From: Aphanizomenon flos-aquae FACHB-1287 | GTDB lineage: Bacteria; Cyanobacteriota; Cyanobacteriia; Cyanobacteriales; Nostocaceae | Direction: 5' to 3' | Length of the DNA stretch: 64,000 nt | Assembly: GCF_014698755.1 (NCBI RefSeq) | Contig: NZ_JACJTO010000013.1 | Span: 1-64,000 of the forward strand | Part shown: positions 19,158 through 27,651 of the stretch, piece after piece | Numbering within the stretch: position 1 is the first letter of the stretch | Layout of the letters: each line of letters opens with the position of its first letter | The notes under the pieces: model-generated | Told to the model about the DNA's origin: nothing | The model's database searches: none | What the model saw: only the letters and a program-made list of their open reading frames with translations | Translations under genes and position numbers: made by a program

Positions 19158-19256
19158 CTATATAATGTCAGAATTAGTATCATTGATATTGCTACCACCA
19201 CAAATTATAGTTTCTTGTTGTTCAATAGATACTGTAGTAAAAAATGGATTAGATAT
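19158..19256 (-). pseudogene. Decayed double-glycine precursor with lost start codon
   Basis: The minus strand reads ISNPFFTTVSIEQQETIICG then GSNINDTNSDII and a stop (TAG at 19158-19160). It aligns residue by residue with the leader of the intact precursor (MSNLFTAVSVEQQEMVSGG), but the start codon is ATA instead of ATG and the Ser before GG is Cys. An AAAGGAAG ribosome-binding-like sequence still lies in front. The core after the GG is only about 11 residues and unrelated to the intact one. The plus-strand frame that covers it is merely its antisense shadow. ATA can occasionally initiate, so a low level of translation cannot be excluded. Confidence 0.72.
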
Positions 19257-19350
19257 TATTCAACTTCCTTTAAATTTGAATTATTATCAATCAATATCTT
19301 TGTCATGGCTAATTTACGCCAACTTTATTACTAATTTAAGAAATAAATAT

Positions 19351-19380
19351 TTCCGAAAAATACACGCCAATCTGGCTAAT
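19351..19380 (-). promoter_or_regulatory. Conserved element upstream of precursor, copy 2
   Basis: Plus-strand sequence TTCCGAAAAATACACGCCAA followed by TCTGGCTAAT. It lies about 95 bp upstream of the ATA-start remnant. The flanking words on its left (CCAACTTTATTACTAATTTA) match the equivalent flank of the other two copies (for example CAACTTTCATTACTAGATCA), so the homology is longer than the core. Confidence 0.5.
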
Positions 19381-19472
19381 CTATTCGATGAAATTATAAT
19401 TTTTATGCTATTTCGATATAGTTAGTTTATTAGTTTAACGAAACTCAATATCTTTGCTATCCTACATCTAAT

Positions 19473-19499
19473 GTTGGGTTTCAGTTCGTTCAACCCAAC
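19473..19499. repeat. Hairpin repeat GTTGGGTT/AACCCAAC
   Basis: A perfect 8-bp stem with an 11-nt loop (TCAGTTCGTTC). The following sequence CAACCTACAAAAAT and beyond is also found, diverged, at about 13659-13702. The word pair GTTGGGTT...AACCCAACCTAC is, from memory, part of a dispersed palindromic element common in Nostocales. Confidence 0.6.
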
Positions 19500-19702
19500 C
19501 TACAAAAATCAAATTAATATTGTTTACCATCAGGGGGAATACTAGAATCATAATTCTTTATTTAATGGATAGAAGTGTGAAAAATAAATAATCTGTAGAT
19601 AACTAGTATTATCCACAGATTGATAGTAATTATTAACCTATATATAGAGGACTATTTGATTTCTAAGAGAGTTTTAGTTGAAAATGGATTTTAACAACGA
19701 GC

Positions 19703-19867
19703 CTAAGAATAAGGGATCATTTTCAGTCCATATTTTTTCCAGAAATTCTTCTTGTTTTTTTCTGGAAATTCTTTGTCATCATTAGAAGAAAAAGAATAAT
19801 AATTGTCGCCACCAACTACTGTTTCTTGCTACTCAACAGGTATATCATCAAACAATATATCTGACAT
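19703..19867 (-). pseudogene. Decayed double-glycine precursor with in-frame amber stop
   Basis: The minus strand reads MSDILFDDIPVE, then TAG at 19829-19831, then QETVVGGDNYYSFSSNDDKE and onward to KMIPYS and a stop. The pre-stop and post-stop parts together match the leader of the intact precursor (VEQQEMVSGG against VE-stop-QETVVGG). A single C-to-T change of CAG or CAA explains the stop. AAGGAG lies about 9 nt before the ATG, as in the intact gene. The core (about 33 residues, charged) differs from the intact core. A sequencing error or readthrough would restore a 54-residue precursor. Confidence 0.78.
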
Positions 19868-20042
19868 GGTACAAATCTCCTTAATTTTGAATTAGTGCAA
19901 AGGTTGATTAGGGCTTTTTAGCTGCTCAAATCTTTACATGATTAAAATAGTATCTAGGAATAAATGGATAAATCATTATTACTTTCTGCAACTTTCATTA
20001 CTAGATCAGGAAATATCAGTTTCATAATTACGTCAGTGACAT

Positions 20043-20072
20043 TTCCGAAAAATACACGCTAAATTGGCTAAA
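20043..20072 (-). promoter_or_regulatory. Conserved element upstream of precursor, copy 3
   Basis: Plus-strand sequence TTCCGAAAAATACACGCTAA followed by ATTGGCTAAA. It lies about 176 bp upstream of the amber-stop precursor remnant. The DNA between it and the remnant resembles the same interval of copy 1, for example TTTCTGCAA and TAGGAATAA words in the same order, so the whole 5' region was duplicated with the gene. Confidence 0.55.
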
Positions 20073-20252
20073 TCATCTTCACAAAATAGAAAGTTTCTGC
20101 TATGGTCTTCTATTAGCTACTGAGTACACAAAAGTATTCCTTAACTATCTATTGCCAAAATTACTCCCCTTACCAAGGAAAGAGTTGCCAAATTTCCTAT
20201 ACTTCGCTGTAAACTAGAGAAAATAGGCCATGGCGCGATACCTGTAATAGAT

Positions 20253-21158
20253 ATGTTATTAAAAATAGATGGTGGATTATTTACCTATGATTTCATAGAT
20301 CATCACGCAATCTTATGTGTGCCAGTTGATGCAGAATTTAAAGAAATCCGTAACCGATATTTACAAATTGCTCGGATCTTACACCCAGATAGTTCTAGTG
20401 TTGTAGGTGAACCGGCAAAAGAAATAGCTAATCAATTATTAGCAAAATTAGTTAATCCCGCTTATGAGAAATTTTCTGTAGAGCAGAATCGGCACGAATA
20501 TTTGTTTGTTTTGTCACAAATGGGTAAGCGATTTGCACAGGAACCAGAAACAATTAAACTCAAGACCGAACTGGCAAAGCAACTGTTAGCGTCCCCTAAT
20601 ATTACTACGTTATACAAGGAAGCGATCGCTAAAATTGCCAAAACTCAATTTAGTGATTTCCAACAAGTACCCAAAATCATCGCCCAGGTGAGCGAGCTAA
20701 ATCTAGTTTACCTGATGTGGGTAGCAAAAAGGTCAATAAATCAGTCCTCTACTCAACCTGAAAACTCCCCCAAAAAGTTACAATCAACCCCAACTTTGCC
20801 ATCGCAAGCAGAGTCAGCAGCAGGAGAATACCTGCAACGCGCTCAAAATTTATTAGAAATAAACCAATTGCGCCAAGCCAAAGTAGAATTACAAGATGCG
20901 TTAAAGTTAGAACCGCAAAATAGTCGTTGCCATAGCTTGATGGCAATGGTATATTTACGGGACAATCAACTGAAAATGGCAAAAATTCACTTTGATCATG
21001 CCCTGAAATTAGATCCCAAGGAAAAAATCGCTTTAGAATGGAAACCCAAAGTAGATAAAGCTTTAGGAGGTAACAACAGTGTGAATAAAGAGAAGCAAAT
21101 AGATAAGCCTGAAAATCGTCGTTGGTTTCCCAATTTGTTTGATGAGAAGAAAAAATAA
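20253..21158 (+). CDS. J-domain protein with C-terminal TPR repeats
   Basis: The 301-residue protein has a J-like domain at about residues 15-90, with the HPD motif in ARILHPDSS that stimulates DnaK ATPase activity. A variable linker is followed by two or three TPR units at about 185-270 (AGEYLQRAQNLLEINQLRQA and NSRCHSLMAMVYLRDNQLKM). No G/F region or zinc fingers are present, so it is a specialised co-chaperone or scaffold rather than DnaJ. The substrate is unknown. Its TAA stop overlaps the ATG of hisZ by one base (TAATG), so the two are translationally coupled. Confidence 0.82.
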   Translation: MLLKIDGGLFTYDFIDHHAILCVPVDAEFKEIRNRYLQIARILHPDSSSVVGEPAKEIANQLLAKLVNPAYEKFSVEQNRHEYLFVLSQMGKRFAQEPETIKLKTELAKQLLASPNITTLYKEAIAKIAKTQFSDFQQVPKIIAQVSELNLVYLMWVAKRSINQSSTQPENSPKKLQSTPTLPSQAESAAGEYLQRAQNLLEINQLRQAKVELQDALKLEPQNSRCHSLMAMVYLRDNQLKMAKIHFDHALKLDPKEKIALEWKPKVDKALGGNNSVNKEKQIDKPENRRWFPNLFDEKKK

Positions 21159-22363
21159 TGGTGTATCAACCAGCAGCGGGAGCAAGAGATCTATTACCCT
21201 TAGATGTGGCGCAAAAACGCTGGATTGAAGATAGGTTAGAACAAGTATTTCAATGTTGGGGATATCACCAGATTATTACCTCAACTCTGGAAAGAATGGA
21301 TACCCTGATGGCAGGTGAAGCAATTCAGCGTCACATGGTGATTCAACTCCAAAATGGTCAAAATGAAGAATTGGGATTGCGTCCAGAATTGACGGCTTCT
21401 ATCGCCCGGACAGTGGCGACTCGCATGACAAATGCCACCTATCCCCAGCGACTATATTACAATGCTAATGTTTTTCGTCGCAATTGGGAAGGCCGCCATA
21501 ATCGTCAGCAAGAGTATTATCAAGCTGGGGTGGAATTACTGGGTGCGGAAGGATTATTGGCTAATGCGGAAGTATTGCTGTTAGTCGCAGATTGTTTAAC
21601 AGCATTGGATTTACAAGGGTGTCGGTTAATTTTAGGGGAAGCGGGAATTACTCGCTCCCTACTTAATGCTTTTCCCCCAGACATCAGAAATCAAGTCCGC
21701 ACGGCGATCGCTCACTTGGATTATGTGACTCTTGATACATTACCCATAGAGGAAGAACTACGCCAACGGGCTAAAATCATGGTGGATTTGCGGGGTGATG
21801 GTCAAGAGGTTTTACGAAAGGTCAGTAGTTTAGATCTCGAACCAGATCAGCATGATGCAATAAATAACCTCAAATCTCTGGTAGAATTACTAGAGGGTAA
21901 ATTATCTTTAATCCTTGACCTGAGCTTAATTCAAACCATTGACTACTACACAGGTATTGTATTTGAAGTAGTGAGTGAGACAAATTCACAAACACAGATT
22001 TTAGGAAGTGGTGGTCGTTATGACCAATTACTAGGTTTATATCATCCCCAGGGTGAAAATATCCCCGGTATTGGTTTTGAATTGAATATTGATGATTTAT
22101 ACGAAATTCTCCTATTAAATCAGCAATTACCCCAGCATATCCCCGCTAGTCATTGGTTAGTAGTCTCGGAAACCTCCGGCGCTGAAGCTGCGGCTTTTGC
22201 TTTTGCGGAAAATTTACGTAATACTACTGATTTAGTGAGAGTAGAAATGGACTTGGGGAATAGAAACGTGGCAGCGATTCGTCAGTATGCAAGCGATCGC
22301 TCCATTACCAAAATTGCTTGGATTAAAGCTGATGGTTCTCATACCATTGAAGCAGAATCCTAA
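21158..22363 (+). CDS. hisZ: ATP phosphoribosyltransferase regulatory subunit
   Basis: The 401-residue protein is a histidyl-tRNA-synthetase paralog that activates the short-form HisG in the first step of histidine synthesis. Class II synthetase-like motifs are visible: PAAGARDLLPLDVAQKRWIE, then LRPELTASIART and YYNANVFRRNWEGRHNRQQE (motif 2-like), and YYTGIVFEVVSE with GSGGRYDQLL near 265-295. The C-terminus lacks the anticodon-binding domain that marks true HisRS. It overlaps the J-domain gene by one base. Confidence 0.93.
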   Translation: MVYQPAAGARDLLPLDVAQKRWIEDRLEQVFQCWGYHQIITSTLERMDTLMAGEAIQRHMVIQLQNGQNEELGLRPELTASIARTVATRMTNATYPQRLYYNANVFRRNWEGRHNRQQEYYQAGVELLGAEGLLANAEVLLLVADCLTALDLQGCRLILGEAGITRSLLNAFPPDIRNQVRTAIAHLDYVTLDTLPIEEELRQRAKIMVDLRGDGQEVLRKVSSLDLEPDQHDAINNLKSLVELLEGKLSLILDLSLIQTIDYYTGIVFEVVSETNSQTQILGSGGRYDQLLGLYHPQGENIPGIGFELNIDDLYEILLLNQQLPQHIPASHWLVVSETSGAEAAAFAFAENLRNTTDLVRVEMDLGNRNVAAIRQYASDRSITKIAWIKADGSHTIEAES

Positions 22364-22402
22364 GTCAAAAATAACAGATAAAAAAGAGGAGGAATCGGAA
22401 AA

Positions 22403-22630
22403 ATGCCACACACCATTGTTACAGACGTTTGTGAAGGTGTTGCTGACTGCGTAAATGCTTGTCCTGTAGCTTGTATTCATGAAGGTCCAGGGAAAAACGT
22501 CAAAGGTACAGATTGGTACTGGATTGACTTTGCTACTTGTATTGATTGTGGCATCTGTCTACAAGTTTGTCCAGTAGAAAGTGCGATTTTGGCAGAAGAA
22601 AGATCAGAATTGCAAAAAACCCCAAAATAG
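22403..22630 (+). CDS. Bacterial-type ferredoxin with two Fe-S clusters
   Basis: The 75-residue protein has the cysteine pattern C-x7-C-x3-C-P (CEGVADCVNACPVAC) and C-x2-C-x2-C-x3-C-P (CIDCGICLQVCP). This fits a 7Fe or 8Fe ferredoxin with one [3Fe-4S] or irregular cluster and one [4Fe-4S] cluster. It would carry low-potential electrons in the cytoplasm. A good ribosome-binding site (AGAGGAGG) lies about 11 nt before the ATG. It follows hisZ by 39 bp on the same strand. Confidence 0.93.
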   Translation: MPHTIVTDVCEGVADCVNACPVACIHEGPGKNVKGTDWYWIDFATCIDCGICLQVCPVESAILAEERSELQKTPK

Positions 22631-22636
22631 TCATAG

Positions 22637-22840
22637 GTCAGTGGTCAGTGGTCAGTGGCCAGTGGTCAGTAGTCAGTGGTCAGTGGTCAGTGGTCAGTGG
22701 TCAGTAGTCAGTGGTCAGTGGTCAGTGGTCAGTGGTAAAAGAAAAACAACTGACAACTGACAACGAACAAATAACAACCGACAACGAACAAATAACAACT
22801 GACAACTGACAACGAACAAATAACAACCGACAACGAACAA
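22637..22840. repeat. Heptanucleotide tandem repeats in two complementary halves
   Basis: Bases 22637-22734 are about fourteen GGTCAGT-type 7-nt units. After a short A-rich spacer, 22748-22840 is built from CAACTGA and CAACGAACAAATAA units, part of which is complementary to the first half. The array runs right up to the start codon of the next gene (22841), where no Shine-Dalgarno sequence is visible. Such short tandem repeats are typical of heterocystous cyanobacteria. Confidence 0.85.
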
Positions 22841-23569
22841 ATGACTAATAATTATTTATTAAAAGTAGAAAATGTCTACGCGGGATATATTAAAGACGTA
22901 GATGTTTTGCAAGGTGTCAACTTTCATATTGCACCAGGAGAATTAGTCACAGTAATTGGTCCCAATGGTGCAGGTAAATCCACCTTAGTAAAAACTATAT
23001 TCGGACTTTTGACACCCCATACCGGAACAATCATCTTTAAAAATCAGAATTTGGTGGGTTTAAAATCTAATCAAATTGTCGCCAAAGGAATGTCTTATGT
23101 TCCGCAAATTGCCAATGTTTTCCCCTCTTTAACCATAGATGAAAACTTAGAAATGGGTGCTTTTGTGCGAGATGTTCCCTTAAAACCTCTCAAAGATAAA
23201 ATATACACTATGTTTTCCCGATTAAGCGATCGCCGTCGTCAACGCGCGGGGACTCTTTCCGGTGGAGAAAGACAAATGTTAGCAATGGGGAAAGCATTAA
23301 TGTTAGAACCCAGTTTACTCCTTTTAGATGAACCCTCAGCCGCATTATCGCCCATTTTAGTAACTCAAGTATTTGAGCAAATTAAACAAATTAAACAATC
23401 GGGAACCGCTATAATTTTAGTCGAACAAAATGCTAGAAAAGCTTTAGAAATGGCAGATCGTGGTTATGTGTTAGAATCAGGAAGAGATGCGATTTCAGGA
23501 CCAGGTAAAGAATTATTAAATGATCCAAAAGTGGGAGAATTGTATTTAGGTGCTGGGAAGGGACATTAA
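22841..23569 (+). CDS. LivF/NatE-type amino-acid ABC transporter ATPase
   Basis: The 242-residue ATPase belongs to the branched-chain or neutral amino-acid transporter family (LivF, or NatE in cyanobacteria). Walker A is GPNGAGKST, the signature is LSGGERQMLAMGKALM, Walker B is LLLLDEPSAALSP, and the H-loop is replaced by the family-typical VEQNARKAL. Membrane and binding-protein genes are not adjacent, which is normal for the scattered nat genes of cyanobacteria. The 5' region is a tandem repeat array. Confidence 0.85.
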   Translation: MTNNYLLKVENVYAGYIKDVDVLQGVNFHIAPGELVTVIGPNGAGKSTLVKTIFGLLTPHTGTIIFKNQNLVGLKSNQIVAKGMSYVPQIANVFPSLTIDENLEMGAFVRDVPLKPLKDKIYTMFSRLSDRRRQRAGTLSGGERQMLAMGKALMLEPSLLLLDEPSAALSPILVTQVFEQIKQIKQSGTAIILVEQNARKALEMADRGYVLESGRDAISGPGKELLNDPKVGELYLGAGKGH

Positions 23570-23644
23570 TAATTTTTGTCTCACGCAGAGGCGCTCCAGG
23601 CGCGAAGAGAAAAAGAGCGATTACTAAAATAATAATTAGGGAAT

Positions 23645-24289
23645 ATGACCACACAAACAATATCATCACCCGCAAGATATCAAGGACAATTTGGAGAGTT
23701 TACAATTACTCAGAGCGATCGCCAAAGTGTGATAATTTATCGAACAGGATTAATGATAGCAGCCCTATGTTTTGCCATTGGTAGCAGTTTAGTATTATTC
23801 TATCCTCAACCAGCAGCAATTGCCCTCCTGACTCCTCTCTACACCTGTTTTAGTATTGCACTGGGAGTCAGTTTATTAACCATTCATATTTATATGGCAT
23901 TTCTGCACCGAATTCTCCAACTTTTTTGGATAATTGGCAGCATTTGTGCCTTTATTTTTGGACATAGTGACAGTCAAACATTTGCAATTACTATTTATAA
24001 TCAACCCCTCACCATATTAGGAATTGGTTTCACCTTTGCAGCTTTAACAGGAATTTATTTTAAAGAAGGTTTTTGTTTTCATCGTTTAGAAACTAAAATC
24101 TTAACCCCCCTTGTTCCCTTACTATTATTAGGACATTTAACCAGAATTTTATCAACACCAGCAGAACAAGTTTTATTAGCAACTTGGTCAACTTTCTTTC
24201 TAGTTTTTGCTACTCGTAAAATCATTCAACCCATTCCTCCCGACATTGGGGATAAATCCGTATTTGATTATTTAAAAAAGCAACATTGA
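23645..24289 (+). CDS. DUF2301 family membrane protein
   Basis: The 214-residue protein has six or more hydrophobic spans (for example GLMIAALCFAIGSSLVLFY and LTPLVPLLLLGHLTRIL). It resembles the cyanobacterial DUF2301 family, whose function is unknown. An N-terminal soluble stretch of about 30 residues precedes the first span, and the C-terminus (DIGDKSVFDYLKKQH) is polar. The gene lies 75 bp downstream of the ABC ATPase. Confidence 0.7.
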   Translation: MTTQTISSPARYQGQFGEFTITQSDRQSVIIYRTGLMIAALCFAIGSSLVLFYPQPAAIALLTPLYTCFSIALGVSLLTIHIYMAFLHRILQLFWIIGSICAFIFGHSDSQTFAITIYNQPLTILGIGFTFAALTGIYFKEGFCFHRLETKILTPLVPLLLLGHLTRILSTPAEQVLLATWSTFFLVFATRKIIQPIPPDIGDKSVFDYLKKQH

Positions 24290-24376
24290 GGGAAATAAAA
24301 AACCCTTAAACTCTTATTTCTCCGTGTCCTCTGTGCCTCTGTGGTTAGTTTCTTCAAATTGGTTAAATACTCAAAA

Positions 24377-25495
24377 ATGTCAATAACAGAAGAACGTAAA
24401 TATTGGTTAGCGTGGTCGCAAATTTCGGGAATTGGTCCAATATTATTACAAAGATTGCAACAGCATTTTGGTAATTTAGAAACAGCTTGGAAAGCCAGTC
24501 CTGGAGAATTGCGAAAAGTTGAAGGTTTCGGATTTCAAACATTAGAAAAAGTTGTTCAACAAAAATCCCGTTTAAACCCAGAACAACTCCTCATTCAACA
24601 CCAGCAAATAAACCCCCTTTTTTGGACACCAGCAGACCCAGAATATCCCCAACTACTGCGAGAAATCCCCAGTCCACCCCCGTTGTTATATTATCGGGGA
24701 GAAGTTGACTTACAGGAAAATTCAGGACAAAAACCCTCAATAGGAATTGTGGGAACTCGTCAACCCACAGAATATGGAATTAAATGGACGCGTCAAATTA
24801 GTACCGCATTAGCCAAAAATGGTTTTACCGTTGTTTCTGGAATGGCCGAAGGAATAGACACCGAAAGTCACGCAGCAGCAATGAAAGCCGGAGGAAGAAC
24901 AATAGCAGTAATGGGAACAGGAGTAGATGTTATTTATCCCCATAAAAATCGAGATTTATATAAACAGATTTTGACATTTGGAATAGTAATTAGCGAATAT
25001 CCTGCGAAAACACCACCGAACCGCACCCATTTTCCTCGTCGAAATCGAATTATTGCTGGTTTGAGTCGTGCGGTATTAGTAATAGAAGCGGGAATAAAAT
25101 CTGGCGCTTTAATTACGGCTACTTATGCTAATGAATTTTGTCGAGATGTTTACGCATTACCGGGACGAATTGATGATCAACCATCACAAGGTTGTTTAAA
25201 ATTAATTAGTCAAGGTGCAGGTTTAATTAATCAGGAACTCAGTGAATTATTAACCTTGTTGGGTGCAATTCCCCAAATAGATATAGAAGCCCCTATGGTT
25301 ACATCTCCTCCTTTACCTAATTTACCACCAGAATTACAACAGGTAATAGATACTTTAGCTATTGATGTTTTATCTTTTGATTTGATTATTCAAAAAACAG
25401 GCATGAATGCTAGTTTAGTTTCTAGTTCTTTATTACAATTAGAACTCATGGGTTTAGTTACTCAACTCCCCGGAATGCGATATCAAAAATGTTAA
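24377..25495 (+). CDS. dprA: DNA-processing protein DprA
   Basis: DprA loads RecA on incoming single-stranded DNA during natural transformation. I chose the ATG at 24377 (MSITEERKYWLAWSQISGIG, 372 residues), because the upstream GTG lies inside a dispersed-repeat-like stretch (TGTCCTCTGTGCCTCTGTGG). An N-terminal helix-hairpin-helix-like region (GIGPILLQRLQQHFG) is followed by the Rossmann-type DprA core with GIVGTRQPTEYG, SGMAEGIDTESHAAAM, TIAVMGTGVDVIYP and FPRRNRIIAGLS. A C-terminal winged-helix-like domain ends the protein. This supports competence in the organism, which is common in cyanobacteria. Confidence 0.95.
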   Translation: MSITEERKYWLAWSQISGIGPILLQRLQQHFGNLETAWKASPGELRKVEGFGFQTLEKVVQQKSRLNPEQLLIQHQQINPLFWTPADPEYPQLLREIPSPPPLLYYRGEVDLQENSGQKPSIGIVGTRQPTEYGIKWTRQISTALAKNGFTVVSGMAEGIDTESHAAAMKAGGRTIAVMGTGVDVIYPHKNRDLYKQILTFGIVISEYPAKTPPNRTHFPRRNRIIAGLSRAVLVIEAGIKSGALITATYANEFCRDVYALPGRIDDQPSQGCLKLISQGAGLINQELSELLTLLGAIPQIDIEAPMVTSPPLPNLPPELQQVIDTLAIDVLSFDLIIQKTGMNASLVSSSLLQLELMGLVTQLPGMRYQKC

Positions 25496-25539
25496 AATGA
25501 CCCTTGAAAAGTTTTTGTCAATTTGAATTCGGAATTGAA

Positions 25540-27072
25540 TTATTGTTGTGGGTAATATGGTGGGGTCAATTGAGGAGTCATTACAGGAGGTGGATAACTA
25601 CCTATAGGTATATTATTAACCATCCCATTAGGTACAGTTGGATTCATTACCGGGGATTGAATAAAAGGTTGAACTGGTTGAACTGGTTGATAATTAGGAA
25701 CAGCTTGATTAATTGGTTGATTATTTGTAGGATTGCTAGGTAGTATCGTAGTCTGGCTAAAGTGTTCGTAAGCAGCACTAGAAATAGAACTAATTAATTT
25801 TGCAGCGCGAGGATCATTATTAGGGCGTTGTACCATAATAGCAGCAATATAACGCTTACCAGTGGGAACATCTATTAAACCCACATCTGCTAACATTGTT
25901 CCAATATCACCCGTTTTATGGTAAGCATTTGCGCCTTTTCCCAAACCAGCAGGTAAAAGATTATCTCTTTCCGTCCGACTCATGATATTAAGCATTAAAT
26001 CACGCGATCGCATACTCACAACATTACCTTGATTTACCATTGAGATTAAATTCCCCAATTCTCTCGGACTGGTGGTGTTAGTCCCCCCTAAATCCGGGAG
26101 AGGATTACGAATCATCGTAGTTGTCAGTCCCCAACCGCGAAAACGCCCATTTAACGCCTCTTGTCCACCTAATTTAGCAACTAGCATATTTGTGGCTGTA
26201 TTGTCGCTAATTGTAATCATCTTCGTAGCCAGATCAAGAGCCGTGTACTTGCTGCCTGGAGTTTGATATTGCACATTTCCCGAACCCCCGACAATCATCT
26301 CTTTTTCTAGGGTCAATATTTCATCTAGGCGGATTTTACCAGCATCTACATCCTGGAAAAAAGCCATCAAAATCGGGATTTTAATAGTGCTGGCCGCCGG
26401 AAAACTAGCATTACCATTAATATCTACATAACCACCATTATCTAAGTCTAATAAAAACACTCCTGGTGTTAAATCAGAACTAGCTGTGGTGAGAGTTTGC
26501 AAAGAATTTTTTAAAGGTGTAATTTCCTGGGACAGAGATAAACTTGTATTAGGAGTTGGAAGTGCTTTTTGAGAAGTTGTATTTTGAGATAAAGACGCAA
26601 CTGAACTAATGCGATTAGCTGGGTCTAGGATTGACAACAAGGTACCCATAATCGCCCCCACACCAACACCGACAATCAACAACCGCAAGGCGTATAACAT
26701 GGTTCTGGCCATGGGTTTTAACCTTGTCTTCCGTGATACTCTTCTTTCCGGTTTCGGCTTTTCCATAGATACCGTCTTTAACCTCACCTTTCCCCGTGGG
26801 GAAACCTGAGTATTTTTCTTGACTGTAGGAATGGGTTTCACCCCCGGAGGCATCATTACTTGTGATGATGGTCTTCGCCCCCCAGACCAGATCGGCACAA
26901 GACTGATATGATGGTCTGGACGAGTTAATGCTGCCGTTTCCTGAGAATTCACAACTGGCTGCTGATTGTTAACTTTTTTAGGCACCGTCTTAGAGGCTGA
27001 ACGTTTGCGGCGACGACCTTGTACAGATTGCTTACTTGATATGGGTATGAGTTTGTCATGTGTTTTTGACAT
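25540..27072 (-). CDS. Class A beta-lactamase-like serine hydrolase, membrane anchored
   Basis: The 510-residue protein has a basic N-terminal domain of about 120 residues, one membrane span (LYALRLLIVGVGVGAIMGTLL), then a serine hydrolase domain. The active-site motifs are STIK (S-x-x-K), SDN in TISDNTATNM, and KTG in HKTGDIG. A Pro/Gln/Asn-rich tail of about 70 residues ends the protein. The motifs fit class A beta-lactamases or related peptidoglycan hydrolases. The long cytoplasmic N-terminus and tail are unlike resistance enzymes, so a wall-related role is as likely as antibiotic hydrolysis. Confidence 0.85.
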   Translation of the reverse strand: MSKTHDKLIPISSKQSVQGRRRKRSASKTVPKKVNNQQPVVNSQETAALTRPDHHISLVPIWSGGRRPSSQVMMPPGVKPIPTVKKNTQVSPRGKVRLKTVSMEKPKPERRVSRKTRLKPMARTMLYALRLLIVGVGVGAIMGTLLSILDPANRISSVASLSQNTTSQKALPTPNTSLSLSQEITPLKNSLQTLTTASSDLTPGVFLLDLDNGGYVDINGNASFPAASTIKIPILMAFFQDVDAGKIRLDEILTLEKEMIVGGSGNVQYQTPGSKYTALDLATKMITISDNTATNMLVAKLGGQEALNGRFRGWGLTTTMIRNPLPDLGGTNTTSPRELGNLISMVNQGNVVSMRSRDLMLNIMSRTERDNLLPAGLGKGANAYHKTGDIGTMLADVGLIDVPTGKRYIAAIMVQRPNNDPRAAKLISSISSAAYEHFSQTTILPSNPTNNQPINQAVPNYQPVQPVQPFIQSPVMNPTVPNGMVNNIPIGSYPPPVMTPQLTPPYYPQQ

Positions 27073-27651
27073 AGCTGCTCCTTGTTGCCCTCGACCTAGA
27101 TTGTTAATTTATGCAGTGTCTCCTCAGTTTACCTGGTGGAACTAAGTAGAGTTTTTTTGTCTAGTTTACTTCATATTTGTCTTTTTGGGAGATCAATTAG
27201 GTACATGATCTACTTGTAGCAGCGCTTCGCTATCAACAAATACGAAAAATGGCGTTTTTAATACTGCGATTTATCTCAGGGACAAAGGCAGTTCCGTTTT
27301 GTGGTTAACCCAAGCTATAATATAGCATTTCCCGCCCCAGTGATATACAGAATTATTCCTCTTATATACCTTAGGGAGGGTGCGCGACAGCGCGGGTGGG
27401 GTGTATTTCTTGAACTTGGCAATTGCTATATCCAAAATTAATATTACCCGGACTAATCGCCAATAGCCAGAAGTAATTAACTATTCCTGGTAATAGTCTT
27501 AGCCATTAAAAGCAAAGCAATCGTCAATAGTCAGCAATTTTGGTTTCCTAGCCTATTATAAGCGCTATTGAGAATAATTAGCAGGGTATCTAAAAACTAC
27601 CAAAATTTGAGCTTCGCTCAACAACATCACCAAAAAAGTTAAGCGATAAAT
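27073..27651. other. 579-bp divergent intergenic region
   Basis: The region separates two divergent genes. It contains a GC-rich island near 27375-27405 (GGGTGCGCGACAGCGCGGGT) with short self-complementary GCGC words, resembling a dispersed element. No gene, RNA or clear promoter was recognised. Confidence 0.45.

Noticed and set aside
19165-19425. 86-residue plus-strand frame
   Set aside because: Its first third is the exact antisense of the decayed precursor leader, and it has no ribosome-binding site.
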